NCBI GenBank assembly: GCA_002452325.1 | Contig: DKFG01000096.1 | Location: 1-5,468 of the forward strand | From: Geobacter sp. UBA6802 | GTDB taxonomy: Bacteria > Desulfobacterota > Desulfuromonadia > Geobacterales > Pseudopelobacteraceae | Length of the DNA: 5,468 bases | Direction of reading: 5' to 3' | Part shown: piece by piece, positions 1 through 5,468 of the stretch | Layout of the letters: each line of letters starts with the position of its first letter | Numbering within the stretch: position 1 is the first letter of the stretch | Program-made: the position numbers and the translations under genes | Notes under the pieces: model-generated | Database searches by the model: none | Told to the model about the DNA's origin: nothing | What the model saw: only the letters and a program-made list of their open reading frames with translations

Positions 1-21
1 ATGGGCGGCATGGATTACTAA
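1..21 (+). CDS. groL: 3' end of groEL (60 kDa chaperonin), partial
   Basis: Frame 1 reads Met-Gly-Gly-Met-Asp-Tyr and then a TAA stop. Repeats of Gly-Gly-Met are the hallmark of the flexible C-terminal tail of bacterial GroEL, and a tail ending in GGMDY is common among deltaproteobacterial chaperonins. GroEL is the cytoplasmic ATP-dependent folding chamber. Only the tail is visible, so this is an identification from six residues plus the strong terminator that follows; the rest of the gene lies left of the window. Another Gly/Met-rich protein end cannot be strictly excluded. Confidence 0.72.
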   Translation: MGGMDY

Positions 22-53
22 GCCAGCCGCATCTTACTGTAATTGCTACAACC

Positions 54-90
54 GAAACGGGCAGAGACTTTCTCTGCCCGTTTTTATTTT
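54..90 (+). terminator. Rho-independent terminator after groEL
   Basis: A perfect inverted repeat pairs bases 55-67 with 71-83 (13 bp, core CGGGCAGAGA / TCTCTGCCCG) around a CTT loop. The 3' arm runs straight into a T-rich tract (TTTTTATTTT, 81-90). It lies about 33 bp past the groEL stop. The opposite strand has no T-tract, so it acts on rightward transcription only. It should isolate the secretion operon from the highly expressed chaperonin transcript. Confidence 0.93.
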
Positions 91-130
91 ATCAAGCTCG
101 AAAACACGCCCTAGGATGAGAGGTTTTATC

Positions 131-160
131 TAGACAGAAACACCCCGCATAAGGTAAAAA
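131..160 (+). promoter_or_regulatory. Weak candidate sigma-70-type promoter for the secretion operon
   Basis: Between the groEL terminator and the first operon gene, TAGACA (131-136; 5 of 6 to TTGACA) is followed after 18 bp by TAAAAA (155-160; 4 of 6 to TATAAT). A promoter is expected here because the upstream transcript is terminated and the downstream genes are tightly packed. The exact hexamers are only a guess: the -10 match is poor and the region is AT-rich. I see no sigma-54 GG/GC element and no clear operator palindrome in 91-190. Confidence 0.25.
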
Positions 161-181
161 AGTCAATCAATTTCAGTTTAT

Positions 182-186
182 GGAGG
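182..186 (+). promoter_or_regulatory. Shine-Dalgarno of the GspL-like gene
   Basis: GGAGG lies 4 bases before the ATG at 191. The spacing is short but usable. It fixes the start of the first operon gene, since no other in-frame start with a better site is seen upstream. Confidence 0.7.
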
Positions 187-190
187 CTTA

Positions 191-1522
191 ATGTCACTCC
201 TCGCGGTCGTCAGCTACGACGCCGATGCCATCCGGATCGTCACCGCTCAAAAGACTCGAGACAGCTTGATCTGCAAACAAGCTCTGACACTAACCGATGA
301 TGAGCTGGAGGGATTTCTTTCTCTTGATCAAAGCAAAGCCTATCTGATAACCGTCAACCCTCCTGACGCACTGTACGAAACCATCTCCATTCCCCCGGTC
401 GATGATAAACTTACCGCCCGCATTGTTGATGCAGAGCTCAAACGGATGCACCCGGAACTGCCGCCGTTCAGCATAGCCTATCAGGTAATTGGTGACAGCG
501 TACAGGATGGCAGAACAATCCGAAGAATTGCCTGTTGCCTGATGCCCGATGAATTGCTCACTATGCTCCTTGAACCGTTCATTCGTCATAACAAACCTGT
601 GCGCCTGATTGCTGCAACACCGCATGCTCTCGCACGTCTGGTTATCAACACGCCATCAGACCTGCCCGGCACGCTGCTTTGCGCATACGATGAAGGAGAG
701 CGCAAGTCACTGCTGATACAGGAGGATGGTGCGATACTGTTTACCAGACAGGTGCCTTCGGATGGCCGGGGCTGGAACACCTTTGACCGTCAGAACGTTA
801 CCATGACCCTGGACTACTGTTTCCAGACATTACGGATTAGACCTGGCGGTGCCATTGCCATTAACAGTGAAGATCCTCCACCACCTTTTGTCCCGTTTGA
901 ACCGGTTCTTCCTTCAGGCTTTCCAGCAAACATTCTCCAGGAGTATCCATCACAGGTGGCATTGCTGGCCTACCCTTTGCCTGTATCGCAAGACCTGCGT
1001 CCTGCCGCCTATTGTTCTGCCCTGCGGGAACAGGATCTGATCAAAAACACCAGCATCGGTTTTGCCCTGGCAACGGCAGTAGTTGTAGCATTGCTGCTTG
1101 TACAGGGATTTCTGATTACTGCCATGCAAACAGATCTGAACAGCCTGCGCCAACCGCCGTCTCTCCTCCACAATGTCCTTACAACCCATCAAAAAGCCAT
1201 GGAAAACCGAGCAACCGTCGAACCGCTGATCAGCATACTGAACAGCCAGCATGCAGAATCTTCGATCCCTGCGTTACTGGCAACCGTTACTCTTACACCG
1301 CTTACGGATGTAACAATCAGCAGTATGATAGCCAAGCGGGACAAAGAGGCTATTCAACTATCTTTCACCGGTGAAATCTTGAAACCAACTCTTGCTGAGA
1401 CACAGTTACAACTGGAAGCGTTTGGCACTCAGCTTTTGCGCACCAAAGGTATTGCCCTGGGCAACCGATCTCTGACCCCTAATAACAACAAATTCAGCAT
1501 GGAGGCCACTCACAAACCATGA
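191..1522 (+). CDS. GspL-like / fused PilM-PilN-type inner-membrane assembly protein
   Basis: This 443-residue protein has the GspL plan. Residues 1 to about 225 form a cytoplasmic region resembling the actin-like PilM/GspL fold. A proline-rich connector follows (DPPPP at 228-232). A single hydrophobic helix spans about 288-312. A periplasmic part then has a short helical stretch (about 313-350) and a ferredoxin-like PilN/GspL end (about 357-440). In T2SS, GspL recruits the GspE ATPase and pairs with GspM; in type IV pili the same job is split between PilM and PilN. The N-terminus reads YDADA where classical PilM has an Asp-Ile-Gly-Ser phosphate loop, so ATP binding is doubtful. The gene starts the operon after a GGAGG site and its stop overlaps the next ATG (ATGA). 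The fold assignment comes from layout, hydrophobicity and neighbours, not from a strong motif. Confidence 0.72.
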   Translation: MSLLAVVSYDADAIRIVTAQKTRDSLICKQALTLTDDELEGFLSLDQSKAYLITVNPPDALYETISIPPVDDKLTARIVDAELKRMHPELPPFSIAYQVIGDSVQDGRTIRRIACCLMPDELLTMLLEPFIRHNKPVRLIAATPHALARLVINTPSDLPGTLLCAYDEGERKSLLIQEDGAILFTRQVPSDGRGWNTFDRQNVTMTLDYCFQTLRIRPGGAIAINSEDPPPPFVPFEPVLPSGFPANILQEYPSQVALLAYPLPVSQDLRPAAYCSALREQDLIKNTSIGFALATAVVVALLLVQGFLITAMQTDLNSLRQPPSLLHNVLTTHQKAMENRATVEPLISILNSQHAESSIPALLATVTLTPLTDVTISSMIAKRDKEAIQLSFTGEILKPTLAETQLQLEAFGTQLLRTKGIALGNRSLTPNNNKFSMEATHKP

Positions 1523-2079
1523 TTGCCGCCATGCAACAACAAACCCGTCAGAAGCTCATCAAACTGGGGATCATACTCACCTGTTTTACGCTCCTGGCAT
1601 CACTGCTGGGCGTTGTTATACGCTATAAAGAGATGCTTGCACGCACAATCACCAATCAGAAAACCATTTTTCAAAATGTAGGTAAAATGCGCCTTGCTGC
1701 AAATGATGCCGACAAAACAGTAGCTGAGTTCAAATCTCTTCTACCTCCTGATTACGGGACCCGCTCTCCTGAATGGCTGATCTACAGCAGAATTGATGAC
1801 TTGAAGTCACGGTTACAGGCAACAGAACTGACGGTGAAAGCTGTTGAAAACAGAGAAAACATGATAATTGTCGATTTTTCTGCCACTCTGCCATTACGGG
1901 ATGCGGGGGCCTATGGCAGAATCATAAACCTGCTAGGCTACCAGGAAACGCTGGCTTTCCCGTTTGTCAGCATTCGCAGTATCCAGGTTGACCAGTCCGG
2001 CAGCGGGACCTTGCAAGGTTTAAAGTTCGTCGTTGAAGGGGTTGTGCAGACACCTGCTCCCCAGGGAGTCAGCCAATGA
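1519..2079 (+). CDS. PilO/GspM-like inner-membrane protein
   Basis: This 186-residue bitopic protein has a short basic cytoplasmic tail (1-13), a membrane helix at about 14-34, a periplasmic helical stretch (about 36-72) and an alpha/beta domain (about 85-178) of the size and pattern of the PilO/GspM ferredoxin-like fold. PilO and GspM pair with PilN/GspL through these domains to form the inner-membrane platform that connects ATPase and secretin. Sequence conservation in this family is low, so the call rests on topology, size and position directly after the GspL-like gene. The start overlaps the preceding stop by 4 bp (ATGA). A GGAGG at 1501-1505 is 13 bases upstream, long for a direct site, so coupled reinitiation is likely. 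Met5 (ATG at 1531) is a possible alternative start. Confidence 0.7.
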   Translation: MIAAMQQQTRQKLIKLGIILTCFTLLASLLGVVIRYKEMLARTITNQKTIFQNVGKMRLAANDADKTVAEFKSLLPPDYGTRSPEWLIYSRIDDLKSRLQATELTVKAVENRENMIIVDFSATLPLRDAGAYGRIINLLGYQETLAFPFVSIRSIQVDQSGSGTLQGLKFVVEGVVQTPAPQGVSQ

Positions 2080-2543
2080 CAATCAAACCTTCAAAAGAGG
2101 CAATCATTGCAATGTGTTGCACAATTGCTGCCCTTGGTCTGCCTGCACTCATCTTTTTGACGGTTAAGTTCCCGCTCAAGCAAACTCCGGATGAACGTTC
2201 TTTGCTCACCTTTTCTCCAACGCCAATTACCGTCAGCCCCAGAACCTGGCGGGAAACATCCGGCAACTGCCCGGTAACACCCAAAACCCTGACGATCGAG
2301 AGGCAGGCAATATCGGCATCCCTTGCAGATCAGACGCTCAGGCAATCAGGAGCAGACCCGGAACAACTGCCCCAACTGACGTTTATTCTGTACGAAGGAA
2401 ACACCAAAAAGGATACCGCCATCCTGGATGGACATCTGTTGCGGCAGGGAAACAGCCTTAAGGGGTGGCGCGTTATTAAAATTGAACAAAAGCGGGTACA
2501 GTTAGCAGGTAGGAAAGGAACTCAATGGCTCAGCATGGAATAA
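2076..2543 (+). CDS. Small inner-membrane protein with GspC/PilP/GspB-like HR domain
   Basis: This 155-residue protein has a short cytoplasmic end, one membrane helix (about 9-29), a low-complexity Pro/Thr linker (about 35-70) and a C-terminal domain (about 99-153). That domain contains the pattern of an HR-type beta fold: ILDGHLLRQGNSLKGW, then VIKIEQKRVQLAGRKG. This 'Asn/Asp-Gly ... Gly-x-x-(h)-x-Gly-(h)-x-(h) ... I ... V-x-L ... G' layout is shared by GspC, PilP, GspB and MshK. In these proteins it contacts the secretin N0 domain and bridges the inner and outer membranes. There is no room for a PDZ domain as in many GspC, and no lipobox as in PilP. It sits where pilP sits in pilMNOPQ, right before the secretin. 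The start overlaps the previous stop (ATGA) and has AGGGAG at 2063-2068, 7 bases upstream. Which family member it is nearest to is open. Confidence 0.65.
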   Translation: MTIKPSKEAIIAMCCTIAALGLPALIFLTVKFPLKQTPDERSLLTFSPTPITVSPRTWRETSGNCPVTPKTLTIERQAISASLADQTLRQSGADPEQLPQLTFILYEGNTKKDTAILDGHLLRQGNSLKGWRVIKIEQKRVQLAGRKGTQWLSME

Positions 2544-4288
2544 TATATTCGGTTACACGGACAGCCCTGTTGGTTACTCTGGCACTGCTAGCCGGCTGCG
2601 CCTCCAGCAGCGTCAAACAGGCCGCCTCTCCCCGTTCTGCACTTGACACATCCCTGTCAGCCCCTGCGGGGAAGCACGATCCGTTTGTTCAACAAAACAT
2701 CAAGGAACTTCAGGGGCAACAACCACTACCCCCGATCAAGACACCTGATTATCAGCCGGTAAGTGATGATGTCTCCCCTGCCAAAACCCGTCTGGTGAAC
2801 ATTCAGGCCCGCAACAGTGCCTTGGGAGATATCCTGCATGTGATTGCCGATGCTGCCGGACTGAACCTGATCATTAACGACGGCGTGCATCAGGACCGCC
2901 CTGTCACCCTGACGCTCAAGCGGGTGACGGCCGATGATGCACTTGCAACCCTGCTTAACTCGGCTGACTACTATTACACCATTAAAGACAACACCATCAC
3001 GGTGGATGCAACCGGTACCAAGTCGTTTGAACTGGGGCATCCTGCCATGGTGCAGGGGTTTAACGTAGAAGTGGGAGGCGATATCCTGGGCAGTGGTGCC
3101 GCATTGTCCTCCGGTGGCGGTGGCGGAGGTTCTTCCAACATCAAAGGGACCATCACCCAGACGACCAAAAGCGATACCAAGGCATTTGATTTCTGGGAGT
3201 CTCTGGAAAAGACCCTGCAGGGAATGATTGCAAAATCAGAAACACAATCCGGCAAGGTGGAAACGGCCACTCTGACCAACAGGACCAATGCCGCCGGTGT
3301 CACCACAACATCCCAAACCAAAACGATTATTGAACAGCCACAAAAGCCCGTAATCGCACCCCCTGCACATGAATCGTCCGCCAATGGTGAAGACTCGGGG
3401 CCTCGCCAACAGATTGTGGTAAACCGTCTGACCGGGACCATCATGGTCACTGCCACCCGCAAAAACCTGCAGCGGATTGAGACCTACCTTGATCTGCTGC
3501 GCAAGACCCTGAATCGTCAGGTGCTGGTCGAAGCCAGAATTATTGAGGTAAAGCTTAATGATTCATTAAAATTCGGGATAGACTGGGATTTTCTAGGCGA
3601 CATCAAGTGGTTTAACACAGCAGGTGCGCCTCTCGGAGGTTTTGGTAACGTCAACACATCTCTGGACGCGTCCTTAAAAAACGGCACGTTCAGACTCGGT
3701 TACAAGGGTGGTAACACCAATACGCTGCTCACCGCCCTTAAGACACAGGGAGAGGTAAAAACCCTTTCAAATCCCCGGATCAACGTCATGAATGGCCAGA
3801 CGGCGCTGTTAACCGTCGGACGCAACACCAACTATGTTGCAAAGGTAACCACCACTACCACTACCTCTGCCGGTAGTGCGCCAACCATCTCCTATTCGGT
3901 TGAAACCGGCAACGTGCTCTCTGGCATCATGTTAGGGCTGGCCCCCTTTATCAATAACCGGGGAGAGATCAGCATGACCATTTCGCCGATCATCTCAGAT
4001 CTGGTCAAGCTGGAAGATAAAAACATCGGGAGCAATCCAGACAACCAGATCACTATTTCCATACCCACGGTGGACCTCCGTGAGCTTTCCACCACCATCA
4101 AGGTGAGAAACGGTGAGATGATTGTGATTGGCGGCCTGATTTCCAACAAGCAGGATCACAAGGATGAAAAGGTACCCCTTCTGGGTGAAATCCCCTGGCT
4201 TGGAGGCCTCTTCACCCGCAAGGACAATTCAGATACCCGCACTGAACTGGTTGTGGTGTTGCAACCGTACCTGATAAACAACGACTGA
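2525..4288 (+). CDS. mshL: MshL-type outer-membrane secretin, lipoprotein
   Basis: This 587-residue protein forms the ring channel in the outer membrane. A signal peptide ends in lipobox LAGC (Cys25, followed by Ala), so it is a predicted lipoprotein without an inner-membrane retention signal. An N0/STN domain covers about 86-162. A split N1-like region follows (about 172-236, then 297-330), interrupted by a six-Gly run (197-202) and a roughly 60-residue Thr/Ser/Asn/Pro-rich stretch. The secretin C-domain is about 333-583 and opens with RQVLVEARIIEV. Residues 530-563 match the full secretin signature (GEMIVIGGL, 11 residues, then VPLLGEIPWLGGLF). The N-region with FDFWESLEKTL is typical of MshL relatives. 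The protein ends only about five residues after the C-domain, so there is no pilotin-binding S-domain. The start is at ATG 2525 after AGGAAAGGA (2511-2519), overlapping the previous gene by 19 bp. Secretin identity is certain; the MshL subtype is probable against GspD or PilQ. Confidence 0.93.
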   Translation: MAQHGIIYSVTRTALLVTLALLAGCASSSVKQAASPRSALDTSLSAPAGKHDPFVQQNIKELQGQQPLPPIKTPDYQPVSDDVSPAKTRLVNIQARNSALGDILHVIADAAGLNLIINDGVHQDRPVTLTLKRVTADDALATLLNSADYYYTIKDNTITVDATGTKSFELGHPAMVQGFNVEVGGDILGSGAALSSGGGGGGSSNIKGTITQTTKSDTKAFDFWESLEKTLQGMIAKSETQSGKVETATLTNRTNAAGVTTTSQTKTIIEQPQKPVIAPPAHESSANGEDSGPRQQIVVNRLTGTIMVTATRKNLQRIETYLDLLRKTLNRQVLVEARIIEVKLNDSLKFGIDWDFLGDIKWFNTAGAPLGGFGNVNTSLDASLKNGTFRLGYKGGNTNTLLTALKTQGEVKTLSNPRINVMNGQTALLTVGRNTNYVAKVTTTTTTSAGSAPTISYSVETGNVLSGIMLGLAPFINNRGEISMTISPIISDLVKLEDKNIGSNPDNQITISIPTVDLRELSTTIKVRNGEMIVIGGLISNKQDHKDEKVPLLGEIPWLGGLFTRKDNSDTRTELVVVLQPYLINND

Positions 4289-4289
4289 C

Positions 4290-4294
4290 GGAGG
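4290..4294 (+). promoter_or_regulatory. Strong Shine-Dalgarno of the ATPase gene
   Basis: GGAGG begins one base after the secretin stop codon and lies 8 bases before ATG 4303, near-ideal spacing. It decides the start of the ATPase gene and suggests independent, efficient initiation, unlike the coupled upstream genes. Confidence 0.85.
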
Positions 4295-4302
4295 TATCGT
4301 CA

Positions 4303-5468
4303 ATGGCCGCACCTATCAAGATTGGTGAACTGCTCCTTTCACAGGGAGTCCTGACCCAGAAGCAACTCCAGATAGCCCTTGAACAACAGCAGGTTACCGG
4401 TGCTATTCTGGGCGATTTATTGATCAAGCTGGGGTTTATCACCGCCCCGGAGTTTGCACGTACCATTGCTGTTCAGAGTGGCCTTGAATATCTGGAACTA
4501 TCTGAGTTTGAGCCGGAGGAGGATGCACTACGCCTGATCCCCAAGGAGACTGCAGAAAAAATCGGAGTGATCCCGCTTGCCTTAGTGGATGGCCACCTTA
4601 CGATAGGTATCACCAACCCAAGCAACATCGTTGCAGTGGATACCGCAACCAAAGTTACCGGTAAATCCCCCAAGGTGTATCTGGTTGATAATGATCATTA
4701 CCAATCAACCCTTGAAAAAGCATACTACTTCATTGCCCACCCGATTCAGAAACGGATGCAGGAGATCATTACCCAGTTGCGCCAGGCCACCGGTGTTATT
4801 CCCGGAGCAACGATCTCTGAACTGGTGGAATTGATCATGATGGATGGTATCCGCAAGCAGGCTACGGATATTCATATCTCCCCCACTGAAGATGTTACGA
4901 ATATTTTTTATCGGATCGACGGGGTTCTGCAGCATGGCCACTGCATTCAAAAACAGGCCCATGCCGGCATTGTCTCAAGGATCAAAATACTGGGGCAGCT
5001 GGATATTGCGGAACAACGGCTTCCTCAGGACGGTTCCTTCTCTCACACCTTCCTCTCAAAAAACTTTGAAGTAAGGGTTTCAACGGTCCCTTCTATCTTT
5101 GGCGAAAATCTGGTTTTACGTCTTTTGGCTGGTGCTGGCCCACTGCTGCGTCTGGAAGCTCTGGGGGTGAACAGTGTAACCGTACAGCAGATACGGCGGC
5201 TGTTTAATAAATCCTACGGTATCATACTGATTGCCGGCCCTACCGGCAGCGGTAAGACCACCACGCTATATGCCGCGTTACGTGAGCTAAACCGCCTTGA
5301 ACGCAACATCCTGACTGTAGAAGACCCGGTTGAATACCGCTTAAGCTTTGTTAAACAGACCCAGGTAAATGAAAAAGCAGGCTATGATTTTGCTTTGGCT
5401 GCCCGTAACTTCATGCGCCAGGATCCTGATGTCATGTTACTGGGTGAGATTCGGGATGAGGAAACTGC
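4303..5468 (+). CDS. gspE: GspE/MshE/PilB-family assembly ATPase with MshEN domain, 3' truncated by window edge
   Basis: The frame stays open for 388 codons to the window end. Residues about 5-112 are an MshEN-type N1 domain with two repeats: KIGELLLSQGVLTQKQLQIAL (6-26) and ILGDLLIKLGFITAPEFARTI (35-55). MshEN domains bind cyclic di-GMP in MshE and some GspE proteins. The N2 domain includes ATDIHISP (187-194), YRIDGVLQ (203-210), PQDG (241-244) and RVSTVP (258-263). The ATPase core has Walker A GPTGSGKT (312-319, Lys318), the Asp box EDPVEY (340-345) and RQDPD-V-MLLGEIRD with Walker B and catalytic Glu382. The His box and any Cys4 zinc module would lie beyond the edge. It works as a cytoplasmic hexamer driving pseudopilus or pilus assembly and docks on the GspL-like protein. 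Position next to a secretin, not beside a PilT retraction ATPase, favours GspE or MshE over PilB. The start is set by GGAGG at 4290-4294. The family is certain. Confidence 0.95.
   Translation, partial: MAAPIKIGELLLSQGVLTQKQLQIALEQQQVTGAILGDLLIKLGFITAPEFARTIAVQSGLEYLELSEFEPEEDALRLIPKETAEKIGVIPLALVDGHLTIGITNPSNIVAVDTATKVTGKSPKVYLVDNDHYQSTLEKAYYFIAHPIQKRMQEIITQLRQATGVIPGATISELVELIMMDGIRKQATDIHISPTEDVTNIFYRIDGVLQHGHCIQKQAHAGIVSRIKILGQLDIAEQRLPQDGSFSHTFLSKNFEVRVSTVPSIFGENLVLRLLAGAGPLLRLEALGVNSVTVQQIRRLFNKSYGIILIAGPTGSGKTTTLYAALRELNRLERNILTVEDPVEYRLSFVKQTQVNEKAGYDFALAARNFMRQDPDVMLLGEIRDEET

Noticed and set aside
290..780. Minus-strand open frames of 111 and 64 codons within the GspL-like gene
   Set aside because: No recognisable domain and no Shine-Dalgarno that I can see; the + strand gene is continuous and fits the operon.
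1424..1440. Sigma-54-like TGGCAC ... TTGC pair
   Set aside because: The spacing between the two elements is 7 bases where the consensus needs 5, and it sits inside a coding region before a coupled gene.
3113..3130. GGN repeat encoding six glycines as a slippage site
   Set aside because: Codons are mixed (ggt, ggc, gga) and there is no long homopolymer, so frameshifting is unlikely; treated as a flexible linker.
2974..3462. A 162-codon open frame on the minus strand inside the secretin gene
   Set aside because: It is a shadow of the secretin frame: the sense protein has clear domains across this stretch, and the antisense product is low-complexity with a Pro run mirroring the Gly run.
3841..3872. 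ACC/ACT-rich tract in the secretin gene as a possible phase-variable repeat
   Set aside because: It encodes a run of six threonines with mixed codons. The unit repeats are imperfect and too few for efficient slippage, and changes of whole triplets would keep frame. It is more likely a Thr-rich loop of the secretin barrel or gate.
4631..5074. Two open frames on the + strand (4631-4834 and 4844-5074) and one on the minus strand (4705-4962)
   Set aside because: They lie wholly inside the ATPase gene, whose frame is uninterrupted and carries recognisable N2-domain motifs here.

Overview
The window carries the 3' end of a groEL gene followed by the first part of an envelope-machine operon of the type IV pilus / type II secretion superfamily. 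All genes are on the + strand. From composition and gene style (moderate GC, a GroEL tail ending in Gly-Gly-Met-Asp-Tyr, an MshL-type secretin and an MshEN-type ATPase) I infer a Gram-negative bacterium of the Geobacter/Desulfuromonas group. The species is not determined, and the assignment rests on impression, not on a search.

Layout: bases 1-21 are the last six codons and stop of groEL. A strong intrinsic terminator at 54-90 ends that transcript. About 100 bp of spacer then hold a weak promoter candidate and a good Shine-Dalgarno. Five co-directional genes follow. They are a GspL-like protein (PilM-like cytoplasmic domain joined to a PilN-like membrane/periplasmic part, 191-1522), a PilO/GspM-like protein (1519-2079), a small GspC/PilP/GspB-like protein with an HR-type C-terminal domain (2076-2543), an MshL-type lipoprotein secretin (2525-4288), and a GspE/MshE/PilB-family assembly ATPase (4303 to the window edge, 388 complete codons, no stop). 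The first four genes overlap by 4, 4 and 19 bp and the last gap is 14 bp, so they almost certainly form one translationally coupled operon. Its distal part (polytopic GspF/PilC protein, pseudopilins, prepilin peptidase) would be expected beyond the right edge.

How they work together (family knowledge plus inference): the ATPase powers the machine from the cytoplasm. The GspL-like protein links it to the inner membrane and to the PilO/GspM-like partner. The HR-domain protein bridges the periplasm to the N0 domain of the secretin, and the secretin is the outer-membrane channel. The order is that of pilM-N-O-P-Q with M and N fused and an MSHA-type secretin and ATPase. The locus is therefore a hybrid between T2SS, MSHA pilus and T4P, and whether it secretes proteins or builds a pilus cannot be told from this window. 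The most interesting points are this hybrid architecture, the MshEN domain (possible cyclic-di-GMP control) with non-canonical first motif residues, and a long low-complexity insertion in the secretin N-domains. I saw no mobile elements, RNA genes, CRISPR or large repeats.
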